NCBI GenBank assembly: GCA_015680685.1 | Contig: MNCI01006175.1 | Coordinates: 677,543-741,542 of the forward strand | Length of the DNA stretch: 64,000 bases | Direction: 5' to 3' | Origin: Gnetum montanum | Taxonomy: Eukaryota > Streptophyta > Gnetopsida > Gnetales > Gnetaceae | Shown here: in pieces, positions 48,616 to 60,108 of the stretch | Position numbering within the stretch: position 1 is the first letter of the stretch | Layout of the letters: every line of letters starts with the position of its first letter | The notes under the pieces: model-generated | Database searches by the model: none | The model's input: only the letters and a program-made list of their open reading frames with translations | Told to the model about the DNA's origin: nothing | Program-made: the position numbers and the translations under genes

Positions 48616-48917
48616 GTATTTATAGAATTTTTGGGCTGCATCAATTGGCCCTAGTCAACAAGGTTGAGTTGATGTAGCTAACCACGTCGACTAGGCCTAG
48701 TCAACATGGATGTTGACCATCATTGACTTTGTCAAAAATAATTAAAAAAAAACAAAGAGTTTTCACATGAAATGAGGGTCAAATGGAAGCATGAAAAGCC
48801 ACAAACATGATGAAAATATTAGAAGAGAGTTTTGAAGTTCAGGAAATTGCAAAATGATTTGAGAATGAGATTTCATGAAGAAAAATGCCTTCAGGAGAGC
48901 ATAGTTGGATGCATGAT

Positions 48918-49862
48918 TGATGAGTGGCAAGGCACCCCTACGCTCAACCATACGAATATGAGCGTTTCATGCACGATCTGGTTGAATTCCAAGGACTAAG
49001 TGCCTATGCACCTTTGTGGAACAAGGATAGGTTGGTTGATCGTTGTCTTTCCAAACTTACTTGTATGTCACGAGTGTATGGTTAGGTAAGCTTAAGGCAT
49101 ATGATTTATATATTTTTTTATGTTTTTCTGTCCTGTGCTAATAGGGAAAGAGAGAGATAACTAGGTGAATAATTTAACTTAACTACTCATTAACTAATTT
49201 CTAACTAATCCTAACACCAGCATTCGTTCCCACTTGCCGTACACATCCTAAACTAGTGCAACACTGCTGGGATTACCAAACGCTAATCGTTACTGGGTTA
49301 CCATGCATTACACACATGCTCGAAATGGTCATACTTGTGTAATTTAATGATTTGTTTAATTGATCAAAATGAATTGCTACGCTAATAACATAAATGTAAA
49401 GTGCATAAAATAAAATAAAATAAAATAAATGCATAAGAAAATAAAATAAAAGAAATGTGTAAGAAAACAAATCTTAAGTGCTGCAAGGATGAGTCAAAGA
49501 GCTCATCTTTATTTTCTTATAAAAGATGTGCTTAGGTACACAATGCTCAAATAAAGATCCATCCACACTTCGACCTCCTATTGCAGGCACTTGGAAAATA
49601 CTCTAACTTTCAAACAAACTACAAGAGTTTCGTTACTTCACTGCTAAAAGACTTGTTTCCCAATTGTGCGCCTGGGCATTGAATTTATAGGCTTGGAAGC
49701 AACTACTCTAATAATTAGAGTAAATCGCTAGAGTAACTGCTCTAATAATTAGAATAAACTACTAGAGTAACTGCTCTAATAATTAGAATAAACTGCTAGA
49801 GTAACTACTCTAATAATTAGAATAATTGCTAGAGTAACCACTAGAGTAACCTACTCTCATCA
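48918..49862 (-). mobile_element. Solo LTR E (945 bp)
   Basis: TGATGAG to CTCATCA, flanked on both sides by ATGAT (48913-48917, 49863-49867). R-U5 is related to A, C and D, but the U3 start (49700-49855) consists of CTCTAATAATTAGAG-type palindromic units repeated about five times. An (AAAAT)n run is at 49405-49450. Nothing internal remains, the usual result of recombination between the two LTRs of one element. Confidence 0.88.
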
Positions 49863-51165
49863 ATGATGAAGTGCACAAAAGATTTGATTGTAGCAACATT
49901 TAAGGGTAAGGAACTTAACTAACCAAACCACAAGATATGTGAGTGGGTACTCCCCATAGTGGCACATGCCCTTTTTGCCCTTACATAACCTCAACTAAGG
50001 AGTCCATGAGCCCCATAGTTGATTAATGATTACGAAAAGTTAAAGACAAAACCTAGAGAATCTATTTATGAACTTCAACATATCAAACTAAGACATTGGG
50101 TGAAAAGATGGATAACTAGTAGTGAGGTGAGTTATGGAATCATTAATGGATGATAAAGAGAGTGGAATGGAGTTCCCGGTTCTGGTCATGTGAAGTCCCT
50201 TATGGAATTCATGGTTAAATGACCTGATAGAGTCCAACCTTAGTTCAAACCAAAACCAACCACTTTCAATAACTTCACATCACCACTCTAGAACCAATCC
50301 ACCCCCTTGAGACACAAGAATGCTCCCACAAATAACCATTGTTCCTTATTTGAAAAGAAAAGAGAAGTAGGAAGTGAGAAAGGGCCTTAGTTAGAGGGGA
50401 CCTTCAAGCATGGGTAACATGTATTTCTAGTCCCATAACCAATGCTTGTAGCCCATTTATTTTGGCTAAGGGATGTGCTTTGAATTCCCATAATGTTTTT
50501 TCTTTTTTCTTTTTCGTTTTTTTTTTTGAAATTTTTTGATGGGAACCACACCATGCAAAGACTTATTCAACTTTCTATTATTGGTCAACATAGAACGATA
50601 AGAAATCCATGAAAAACACACTTGCACTCAAGATGGTAGAAGGTAAAAAGAGCTTTGAATCCCCTTGAAGTCACACCCTTTTCAAACATTTGAATCCTTC
50701 CTAAGTCTGGAAACTACCAAGGTCACAAGTTCATTAAGGTTTTATTAATAAAAAAGGACTTCATATTTCCAAAACAAGGAAAACCATAGAGTTTGTGGAT
50801 AGGTGGATAACATGGACTCCTTGCTTGTTCTATAAAAAAGAAACCTATCTTAGTTATTAGTCATCAAAATTCAAAGATAAAAATCAAACATTAGCAATCA
50901 AAAACATTAAGTACAAACCACCATTAGCAAACAGCAATAACATCATTGTGTCTTGTTGGCAATAAAGTAATTTTATTAGAAAACAAAGAAAATTTACATC
51001 AAAATAAGAAAAAATATGAAAGAAATTGTAAAATATTTAAGAAAAAGAAACATACTAACAATGTTGTAAAACAAAAATTTGGAAAAATAACAAAGTGTAA
51101 AACAAAAATCGTGAAAAAAAAAAGATGAAAAACTGAGGAGTTACTATAATGGTTAGCATGGATGG
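49863..51165 (-). other. D2 spacer fragment
   Basis: Reverse complement of the D1 spacer (about 2260-3540). Similarity to D1 ends near 51165, at the GATGGC..CATGCTAACC block that follows integrase in D1. No gene. Confidence 0.7.
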
Positions 51166-51902
51166 CCATTGTTAAACCCCAAATTGGTTCCATTTTTAAG
51201 TAAGCATCCTTGTCAAAATTAATACATTTCAATCAATTTCTATTATAAATTATTTGATTAGTGTTTAATTAATGTTTATTTTAGTTTAGTTTAATTAATA
51301 TGATATATTATATAAAAACATTATATACTATATTAATATTATTATAATTACATTATATATATATATTACATAAACACTATAGCAAACATTATATATAAAT
51401 GATATAAACATTATAAATATTAGAATTAGGGTAGTGATTGTTGAAATAGTTGAACTTCCAGGATGTTTTCTAGTCTTCACCTCTCTTGCAAGCTAATATT
51501 TTAACTTAAAGTTGTATAATTAACTCCTAAGTTCAACAATCATGCGGTTACAACTTATTAAATTCCCATGAATAATCAAGGCTCTTACCTAAATATCGTA
51601 AATAATAATTATTCCAGTGAAGATAACACAGATACATAACTAACATGATAACAAGTTAAATAATTATTATCTCGAGCTTATTATTGCAAGGTCATACAGT
51701 GATATTTTAAGTTTACCCGCTCATAACAGAAAATCTGCCTTTGCGCGTAACTAACATGCCAAATTTTACGCGAGAAGAAAAGAGTTATTTTAGTAACAAG
51801 ACCCATTTTCACGAACACTTGAGATCGAAATTTTGCCATATAAGAAGAATGATAATCTCCTATGTATAAATTTGAACAGGAAATTGTGAATACATGGAAG
51901 CC
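51166..51902. other. AT-rich flank with no gene seen
   Basis: Alternating TA runs at 51300-51420. From about 51700 the sequence gains CpG and resembles the upstream region of the following gene fragment. It is not similar to the retroelements here. Confidence 0.4.
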
Positions 51903-52016
51903 ATGTCGTTTTCATTCTTCAAGCCTTCCAAATCCAACTCACCTGCAGAGCTTGTAAAGGCTGGGGAGAGTCTACAGAGCGCCATGACCAGGGCCGAGTG
52001 CATATTCACGTTTTGA
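51903..52016 (+). pseudogene. Fragment resembling the N-terminus of an MO25-like protein
   Basis: The ATG at 51903 starts MSFSFFKPSKSNSPAELVKA, 37 codons to a TGA. From memory, plant MO25-like (CAB39 family) proteins start MSFSFFKPS with a Thr/Ser-Pro and a Val-Val/Leu-Val motif soon after; MO25 is a scaffold for STE20/Ndr-type kinases. Only this first stretch matches, and the typical continuation is absent, so it is either a short exon, a truncated copy or chance. It lies in CpG-rich DNA unlike the retroelements. Confidence 0.4.
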
Positions 52017-52103
52017 ATGGCGGTATACGGCACATGCGTACGGAGCTCCCGAAGACGAAATTGGCGGCCTGGCACAGAGAAGCGGCAAGCATGGAAAACT
52101 TGA

Positions 52104-52314
52104 GAGGAGATTGTGGAAAAACTAAAGCAGCTGTACAAGGCTAAGGTCCAAATTCTGCAGCAGAAGTTGGCCGTGGCCATAACTGAGCACGACGAGGCAC
52201 AGAAGAGTCTCGTGGACCTACAGCAGAGGAACACTTACAAAATAAGTTTCAGCAGCACAGGCAGTTTGTTAAAGAACATGATCATCATGTAAATGATTTG
52301 GTTTTCTTGGAATC
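52104..52314 (+). pseudogene. Coiled-coil-like coding fragment, cut by element F
   Basis: One frame from 52104 reads EEIVEKLKQLYKAKVQILQQ and AITEHDEAQKSLVDLQQ; after about 52228 the next frame continues as NKFQQHRQFVKEHDHHVNDL up to the F insertion at 52315. A single-base change could join them. The heptad pattern suggests an alpha-helical rod. I cannot name the protein; it may or may not belong with the fragment at 51903. Confidence 0.4.
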
Positions 52315-53628
52315 TGTTGATGCTAACATTCCATGCTATGCATGGGCCATGATTAAAAAAACCACAAAAAACAAAATAAATTATACACAAGAAAATAATG
52401 GAGATTCATCTTGCAAATACTCCACTCTTCTTCTCCCATGGTTCCGGTGTTTCAAAATAGCTTCAGAAATTGCTACTGTACTCTTATTTCTACGCGAACA
52501 CAAGCCAAAGCCCACAGTTCATTGAAACCTTAAATCTTCCAATATCCTGCTTGACGGGAACTTTGTGGGCGAAATTGGCAGTAATGGCAAACGCAACACC
52601 ACAAAGTGAAGGTGATTACTATTGATGGATTCAACGATTGATGGTGGCCGTTACTGTGGTGGACGTGGTGCGAGTTATGTCCGGGCGTTAGGGGCATAAA
52701 AGACGGCATCAGTAGGCAACATCACCAAGTGCAGACGAGACGCAGATAGCGTCAAACACTGCGGCGTGTCAAAGACGCGATCGGAAGTAGGACGGATCTC
52801 AAGTCTTTCTCCCTCCAACGCGGGCAGCCTTTCCTGTCTAGCAGGGCATGTGACGATCACAGTGAATGGCGACGGTGCAGGCACATGAGGTCAGCAACTA
52901 CAGTAGGCACGTGTAGCGACGTTGCAGGTTGGAGCATCAACGGAGTTCTTCCTCTCAGCACGAGGTGACGGGTAGATCTTGGGCCAGCCTCTCCTAATTA
53001 GTGGTGGATGGCTACCATTGGTGTCTCTCTCTTCCTTTTCCTTCTTATGTCATGACAGTGACATGTTTTGACGGTGTACATGTAACAGGCACAGGCAGTC
53101 AGTGAGTGAGTGATCAAAGTAGATCTCTCTATCCCTTTCACTATCTCTCTTTTCCTTCTTATGTCACGCAGTCAGTGAGTGAGTGATCAAAGTAGATCTC
53201 TCTATCCCTTTCACTATCTCTCTTTTCCTTCTTATGTCATGACAGTGACATGTTTTGACGGTGTACATGTAACAGGCCGTCAGTGAGTGATCCAAGTAGA
53301 TCTCTCTATCCCTTTCACTATCTCTCTCTTTGGCGTCATGACATGTTTTGACGGTGTACATGTAGCAAGCCATCAATGGGTGATCAAAGTAGATCTCTCT
53401 ATCCCTTTCACTATCTCTCTTTGGCGATGGTTGAGGTTTTGCCCGATAGTGAGTGCCACCAATAGTGACGAGCTGGCAATAGCAGCAAATTTAACTTTTT
53501 AGTTACCTATTGTATTTTTATAAAGTCTTGAATTTTAAAAACATTTACTCAAAATTCTTTGATTTTTCAGTTTAATTACCTTTTTTTCTTAGAACATCAC
53601 ATGGCCCTCTCTAGTTGAGACTATTCTC
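52315..53628 (+). repeat. 5' LTR of F, CpG-rich, with internal tandem array
   Basis: Aligns with 58496-59966. Between 52640 and 52980 it keeps about 20 CpG (for example GCGGCGTG, GACGCGATCGG, AACGCGGG) where the 3' LTR mostly has TG or CA. It lacks blocks present in the 3' LTR (about 58795-58940 and part of 58990-59330). The right limit is set where similarity stops after GTTGAGACTATTCT. Confidence 0.75.
53050..53424 (+). repeat. Tandem array inside the F 5' LTR
   Basis: The unit GATC(A/C)AAGTAGATCTCTCT followed by ATCCCTTTCACTATCTCTCT occurs at 53112, 53184, 53290 and 53382; GACATGTTTTGACGGTGTAC or a close form accompanies it at about 53058, 53248 and 53339. The 3' LTR has a single diverged copy (59735-59770), so the array grew after insertion. 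Confidence 0.8.
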
Positions 53629-54245
53629 GAATTTCCATATTAGTTTTTCTTGTTCTTTTTCTTGTTCCTAACTCATTTCTTAAACCAATTTCAACACTTA
53701 TTTTTTTCGCTAAAATCTCTGTTTTCAACCTTAGTTTTAAAAAAATCTTTTGCTTTATTTTTTAAGAATTTTTGAGCCCTTTTATTTTCCAATCCCAAAA
53801 GTGTGTTTCCTAAAATTTTCATTACCCAAGTCTTATCACCCATCTTTAATCCTATTTTCAAATTTCTAAACCCTCGTTTTCCCAATCCCATTTTTAGATT
53901 TGTGATTTGGTGGTCATCACCTAAGTCTTGACTTGGGTAAGATGGTTTTATTTAATTATTCAATTTTAAATTTATTTTTCTAAAATTTTTCATTTTACTA
54001 TTTTCTTTTTAAATTGTATAAATATTGCAATTTTATGCATTTATTTTTCTTTTGAAATTTTTTTAAATAACATATTTTAGTGATTTCTTTTCAAAAAAAT
54101 ATTATTGCAATATTTCTTTTCTTTTTACACAATTTTATAGTTTTATTTTAAGTAATTTTCATTTTATGAGTAAACACTTCCAACAAAAATCACTTACCCC
54201 TACCCCTAATCAGCTAGCTACCTGTCACTTTACATTAAGAAAACA
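53629..54245 (+). other. F leader, AT-rich
   Basis: T-rich, with no frame and no recognisable PBS. Confidence 0.5.
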
Positions 54246-54960
54246 ATGAGCTTCACATTTCCCAAATTCTATCCCTAGAAGAACTCAAATTAGAGTGGCA
54301 ACCAATCAACTCTCAGCTCCCTTAGTGAGTAACCCCTTTAACTTTGCCAACTACCATGATATTTTGAAATCCCTCTAAAATATAAACTTGTTCTTCGATC
54401 CCAAAATCCTTACTAGTGATGCCCGCCAACATATGCAATGTTTTGAAACCTTACTAGGGATCCATAACATTGTACAAACTGATGTAGCGTGTAAGGTGTT
54501 TGTGACAAATTTTAGAAGCAAAGCCACCCAATGATTTTTTATGTTCCATAATGCCTCCATCAACTCATGACAAGAATTCAAAAATAAGTTCTTGCTTCTA
54601 TTTGACAAGTTCACTAGCCTAGTCATAGCATCAAAAAATTTTACAAGCTTAAGGAAAAATACCTGGAGAAAATTTCCATCACTACAACTTACGATTTCTC
54701 CATTAACTTGCCTATGTGCCAAATGAGATGTGTCCACAACCAAGTGGCATCCTCAAGTTTTACTTGTTCACCATTGATCCATTTTTCACCTACGTCATCA
54801 AATTTGATCCCAACATAACAGAAATATAGAGAGTGATGACTAAAGTTATCAAGTTAGAACAAATTACCCTCATGAATAGCATTCAAACCCAATTTGGGAT
54901 GATAAGTGTTAGTAATCCTATGCAATCTAACCTCTACCTCTATCAACTTTCCCAATGACC
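54246..54960 (+). pseudogene. F gag
   Basis: ATG at 54246 (MSFTFPKFYP). The core around 54400-54640 reads ILTSDARQHMQCFETLLG, ACKVFVTNFRSKATQ, FMFHNASINS and QEFKNKFLLLFDKF: the usual gag pattern in which Trp is expected just before FF and before QEF. Both positions are TGA (54535-54540 and 54567-54571 areas), i.e. TGG to TGA. Gag forms the particle; this one is not functional. No zinc knuckle was recognised downstream. Confidence 0.7.
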
Positions 54961-55699
54961 AATATTATGTTTCAATCTTTTGTTCCCCTTCAAATAACTC
55001 AACCTACATATAGCTATTTTTAAGGTTCCACATCTTCTTCATTCATACCATCTAACACTAGTTTGAATGATGACCAATCGAAGGCCATAATTCAATCCAT
55101 TGTAAACCCAAACAGAATATCTAATCCTCTTGAACCTCCTACTCAAACTCAAAATTAGATGACCTAGATATTAACTTTGCTTCAAAAACTTTCAAATGAA
55201 GTAGTTGAATTAAAGCAGAACAATAACAAGGTTCTTATACAATCTAAAAAGCTAAGTACATCAATTAATGATGACTATTATTATCTTCATAACACAAGGA
55301 AACATTTTTTAAAAAATTGTTTATAGTTTTTAGCACTATATGGTGACAATGCCTAGAGTCAACAAAATGGGAAAACCCCTATTATGGTCCTTAATGTACC
55401 TTATAAAATAGAAAATGAAGAGGTTTCTTCATTGGAACAAGTTATGGTAAGCAACCCCAACTAACATAACACTCGCTATTGTAGACTTAGTAACATTATG
55501 AACAACACATAACAATAAACTACGAATGATCCTTATACTTCTTCAAAAAGAAGAGCTCTTAGTCAAAACAACACAAATACTCAAACTGGATCATCCCAAA
55601 CGAACACCCCACAACGATCAAACACCCCTTTTATATTTGGAAGAACTCCACCTCAATAAGGAGCCCAAGATGAACATAAGACTTATGATCTAGTTGAGG

Positions 55700-56545
55700 A
55701 TTTGAAGAAAATTAAAGCCAACATTTCAATGTATGACCTTTTACATTTTAACGAAATGAAAGATATGATCCAAGAGATAGGTCATAGACCTGGAATTAAT
55801 AAAGAAAAATCCCTAACCCCCGAAAGGTGAGTTCACTTCGTAGAAAGTCCTAATACATTGTCAATACAAAATGCAAACAATTCCATGATGAGCAAGAAAG
55901 AGCAACCTTCTTTTCTAATAAATCTGATTATTTTAGAAAAGAACATTCATAATTGTTTGATGGATTTCATAGCAACTGTTAATATCATGCCACTCGAGGT
56001 ATGTAAAACCTTAGGAGCACAAATGATACCATAAATGAAAAGTGTGATTCAACTTGATGGATCCAATGTATCTATAGTAGGATCATTAAAAGGAATGAAA
56101 GTACAACTTAAATAATACCCTACATTTACATGCTACATAGATATCTTAGTAGTTGATATGTCACCCACTTATGGTGTGCCCATATCTAGGACTTTTGGAG
56201 CCAAGTTTGGGGGCTTCTTTAGGTTAGATTTCTTAAAACTATTAATCCCTATCAAAAGAAAATTTGAATATATGGTCATGCTGAAAGAGCCTTTCTACAA
56301 ACAAGTAGTTACAACCTTTGATCAACAAAATCAATCTTTGGAAAACCAAAACACTAACCTTTATATTGGAGTTATTGATGTTGAGCATGGCAAACATGTT
56401 ATAGATAACCATGTGAGTGAAATTACAAAAATAAATCCTTTTTCTCATATAGATTCCACCCAATCCTATCAAACTTCTATAGAAGGTGAAGAAATCTTGA
56501 AGATACCTTATCTTATCATCAACAAATGGATTTCTTCTAAGTGAC
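55700..56545 (+). pseudogene. F aspartic protease region
   Basis: The segment reads CLMDFIATVNIMPLEVCKTL (about 55955-56015), where plant gypsy proteases have D-x-G-A-x-x-N-x-M; the Gly is replaced here. It continues with SIVGSLKGMKVQL, then DILVVDMSPTYGVPISRTFG and GGFFRLDFLKLLIPI, the C-terminal half of such proteases. The frame 56158-56544 (128 codons) is open. Stops occur upstream. The pattern is familiar from other plant gypsy elements. Confidence 0.7.
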
Positions 56546-56837
56546 CCACCACCTTTAGGAGAGGAGAAACATATAAATGAGATCCCAACCATCAAAACAT
56601 TAGGAGGTGTGCTAAATTTTGACAACATATTCATTGAACATGTTCCTAGAGAAGTCGTATTCGATAACTTACAAAGACCTAGACTTGTTAGACCTAAGAT
56701 TAGAACTTATATGAAAGAATAACTTGATGAACTTCCAGGATCTAAAATTATTCATCTTATGAAGCATTCAAATAGAAAATAAACAAGCAAATTACAATTA
56801 TGTCTTGATTTTTGTAATATCAATTATCAACAAATTG

Positions 56838-57105
56838 TCAAAAAATGGTTTGATAAGAAATATGTTGGTAATGTCTTTAAAATAAGAGATCCAGTTCTAA
56901 AAAGAGATAGAGCATCTGGTCATACCAACCCTCAAATTAAGTTTTCTCCTATGTGGATTGGTCCATTCCAAATTATAGACATTGTTGGTCCCAATGTGTA
57001 CAAATTTTCTAATTTGCAAGGACATAGGTTACATAGGAATTTTAATGCATTTCATCTGAAGCATTTCTACGTAGGTGCCCCATGTGGACACCTAGTAGAT
57101 TCTTA
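56838..57105 (+). pseudogene. F integrase C-terminal end, fused to upstream pol by deletion
   Basis: Reads KKWFDKKYVGNVFKIRDPVL, then KFSPMWIGPFQIIDIVGPNV and LHRNFNAFHLKHFYVGAPCG, ending at TAG 57103. This is the small C-terminal domain that follows the DDE core. The RT, RNase H and DDE core expected before it are absent: the protease/linker region runs to about 56830 and switches directly to this segment. About 3 kb has been deleted. Confidence 0.75.
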
Positions 57106-58495
57106 GTTACATGTTTCCTTTCCTTTCATCATTCATTTCATTTGTATATAGTCACACTTGCATATTTTCTTTGCATTTCCATTATCTCTTTCTTAGTATA
57201 TTAGTTTTGGTTTGATTTGTGCCTTTCATATGATTTTAATAATCATTATAGCCTTTTGAGTTACTAGGCATTGGGTCATCATAACATCATTGGAAAATAA
57301 TGTAAGCATAATGCTTTATATGATATATCCTATTACTATTACATAAAATCTTCTTTATATTATATATTTCAATAATGCTATGGTTTTTCCCAATCTTTTT
57401 CAAGGTTTTAGTTTTATTAGTTATGTTGGATTATGGAGGATGGGATTTATGCCAACTTATCATGTTATCATCATGATCATGTAAGTGTAGGATACGTGAT
57501 GTTGGAGAATGGTTAGCCACAATCACTAGGTGACCTTGGAAAATGTCATTTTCCCTCTCATAAGCCCTAGCCTACAAGTGTGATGATCCATGGCTACCTT
57601 GTGATCAATAGGGTGAAGTGTGTTCGTCTTCACTTGAGAACCTTTAGCCACCTAAGAGACCTACTATGATGCTATTAGATTGTAACTAAAGGCACATACA
57701 CAAGGGTTAAATTGCACCATGGGCAAAGTTCTGAAAGAACAATGTTCTTTGGCAGTGCAATTGATCAGCCAGACTCGTGTTGGAATTCCTACCTTGAGAA
57801 TAAAGTACACCATGAGCAAATTTTCCTCAAAAAATTAATAAAAAAAAAAGAAGAATGAGAACCATGTTCATTGGCAATGTAATAAGTTCTTGAGTGTGAT
57901 GGGGTCCAATAGCAACAGTCACCCTAACCTTCACTTCCCCTTTTGAACTTATTCCCCAATTTTTTTTTAAAAAAAAAGAGAGAAAAGAAAATAATCCCTT
58001 CTCACCCATTGCCTTTCTAAATGTCAAAAAAAAAAATCCAAAGGAAATATCCAAAAGTTGCAGCTAGCCAAAATCTAACATAAGCTTATCCTCCTCGTTA
58101 AATTTGGCATAAGTCTCATACTCAAATTAGTCCACATACTTTTGACTTTTACTTTGTGAGAAGATTGGGAATGTGATCTTAGTTATACACTTTAATTAAT
58201 TATATATATATATATATATCTATGTAGTTAAAATTATAATTTATTAAATTATATATTTAGAGTTTGATTAAATAAAGTGGTGTGATTAAGGGTAGCCTAT
58301 GTCTAGTTCTCTTTTGATTATATGATTGTTTTAATTATGTCTAGATCAATATAGTTTTCTTTCAAATTTCAAGTTGTCTCCATTTTATAATCGTTTCGAT
58401 TCTCCATCTTTTGCATCTCCTCTTAAAATTTTTGTGGTTTTGTTGTTCCTTGCACTTGCATGCAATTTCTAGTTTGGGGGCTAAGTGTTGATGCT
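57106..58495 (+). other. F 3' spacer and polypurine tract
   Basis: AT-rich, with a (TA)n run at 58199-58220 and poly-A runs near 57840 and 57970. It ends in AGTTTGGGGGCTAAG directly before the 3' LTR. No gene. Confidence 0.65.
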
Positions 58496-59966
58496 AACAT
58501 TCCATGCTATGCACAGGGCCATGATTCAAAAAAATAAAAAACAAAAAACAAAATAAGTTATACACAAGAAAATAATGGAGATTCATCTTACAAATACTCC
58601 ACACTTCTTCTCCCATGGTTCCAATGTTTTAAAATAGCTTAAGAAATTTCTATTAGACTCTTATTTCTACGTGAACACAAGCCAAAGCCCACAATTCATC
58701 GAAACCTTAAATCTTCCAATATCCTTCTTGATGGAAACTTTGTGGGTGAAATTGGTAATAATGGCAAATGCAACACAACAAGTGAAGGTGATTATTGAAA
58801 TTCACATGCATCGATTATGAGAGCCATCTTACCCAACCTCCTCATACCAAATCAAGCCCATTGCACCAACTTTTGCATTCCAAGAGAAACTTTCACATTA
58901 ACTGGCTATCCCACCACCAAATACAGGTGCTAATAATTTAGGTGTATGGATTTAACGATTAATGGTGGCCATTACTATGGTAGGTGTGCAAACATGCGTC
59001 GTGGTAGAGAACATGGTGGCGATTACACCAAATGTGGAATGTGGCATAACCAACGTGAGGATAGTGGGCATGGCAAATGTGGTGGACAAGATGGGAGTTA
59101 TGTTCGGGCATTACAGGCATAACTGGTGGAAAGTGGGCATAAAAAAGAGTAGATGGTGACTACCAATGTGCAGGGGAACTACACACTATAGATGGGTTGG
59201 CAATGGTAGGCAAAGGATCTCTTAGCCTCCCCTCATTAGAGTAGAAGTTGTGCGTCAACACTGGCATGGTGGCAATGAGGTTTTGTTTTTTGTTTTTTGA
59301 CAACTAACAATGTAGGCAACTGGTGAGTTCAATAGGTGACATCACCAACTACAGAAAATGCGCAGACAGCATCAGATACTGCAGCATGTCAAAGACACAA
59401 TCGAAAGCATGATGGATCTCAAGTCTTTCTCCCTTTGATGCAGGTAGCCTTTCCTCTCCAGCAAGGCACATGACAGATGCACGACACAATGAATAACAAT
59501 GCAAGTGAACAACATTAGCAACTACAACAGGCATGTGTAGTGACATTGTAAGTAGCAATGTCAACAAAGGCCTTTCTCTTAGCAACAGGTGGTGGGAAGA
59601 TCTTGGGCCAACCTCTCCTCACTCGTGGTGGATGGCTACTACGAGTGGTCTCTCTCTCTTCCCTCCCCTTCTCATGTCACAATGACAACATGTTCTAACA
59701 ATGTACATGTAGCGGGTGGTTGATGGGCAATAAGAGCAGATCTCTCTCTTCCTTTCACTATCTCTCTCCTTCTTCAATGGCAATTAGGGTTTTCTTGCCC
59801 AACAATGAGCACCACTAGCAACAATGGACCAATGGTAGCAACCGGAGACCAGGGCAAAAATTCTTGAATTTCAAAGACAATTACTCAAAATTCTCCAATT
59901 TTCCAGTTTAATTACCTTTTTTTTTCTTGGAATGCTACATTGCCCTCTTCAGTTGAGACTATTCTT
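58496..59966 (+). repeat. 3' LTR of F (about 1.47 kb)
   Basis: Starts TGTTGATGCTAACATTCC. Longer than the 5' copy and strongly CpG-depleted by comparison. The right limit is set where similarity to the 5' LTR stops. Confidence 0.75.
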
Positions 59967-60108
59967 AGTTTCTATACCCATACAAGAGGCACCCTAGGCA
60001 ATAGTCTTCTCAAACCAAGTTTTCTCCTAAGTGTTGGTGCATCCAAAATTTATGCATCAACAGAATTCAAATATGGTGTTTCCTTGAACGTTTGTAGCTT
60101 TATTTTCT

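Larger units (their letters stand above)
19104..51165 (-). mobile_element. Element D2 (minus), truncated, host to nested insertions A, B, C and E
   Basis: Pieces in minus-strand order: spacer 51165-49863, solo LTR E, spacer 48917-48616, element A (with C inside), spacer and ORF2 start 29785-26978, element B, ORF2 end 20698-19958, 3' LTR 19957-19104. Joining these pieces gives the same order as D1 from about 2260 to 8222. The AATAC at the A target site is found uninterrupted in D1 near 3913. The right end fades at about 51165 without pol or a 5' LTR, so the 5' part was lost. Confidence 0.8.
52315..59966 (+). mobile_element. Element F: gypsy-type LTR retrotransposon with RT-RNase H-integrase core deleted
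   Basis: 5' LTR 52315-~53628 and 3' LTR 58496-~59966 start TGTTGATGCTAACATTCC and flank an internal region with gag, protease and only the C-terminal end of integrase. The tract GTTTGGGGGCTAAG precedes the 3' LTR. The LTR 3' limits are approximate, and no clear PBS or matching target duplication (left GAATC) was found. The family is unrelated in sequence to A-E. Confidence 0.75.

Noticed and set aside
49700-49862. CRISPR-like array of regularly spaced repeats.
   Set aside because: Units are short palindromes without unique spacers, inside an LTR of a plant element.
51860-52234. 124-codon minus-strand frame as a Cys/Ser-rich secreted protein.
   Set aside because: It is the antisense of the MSFSFFKPS and coiled-coil frames and has no start context or domain; treated as a shadow.
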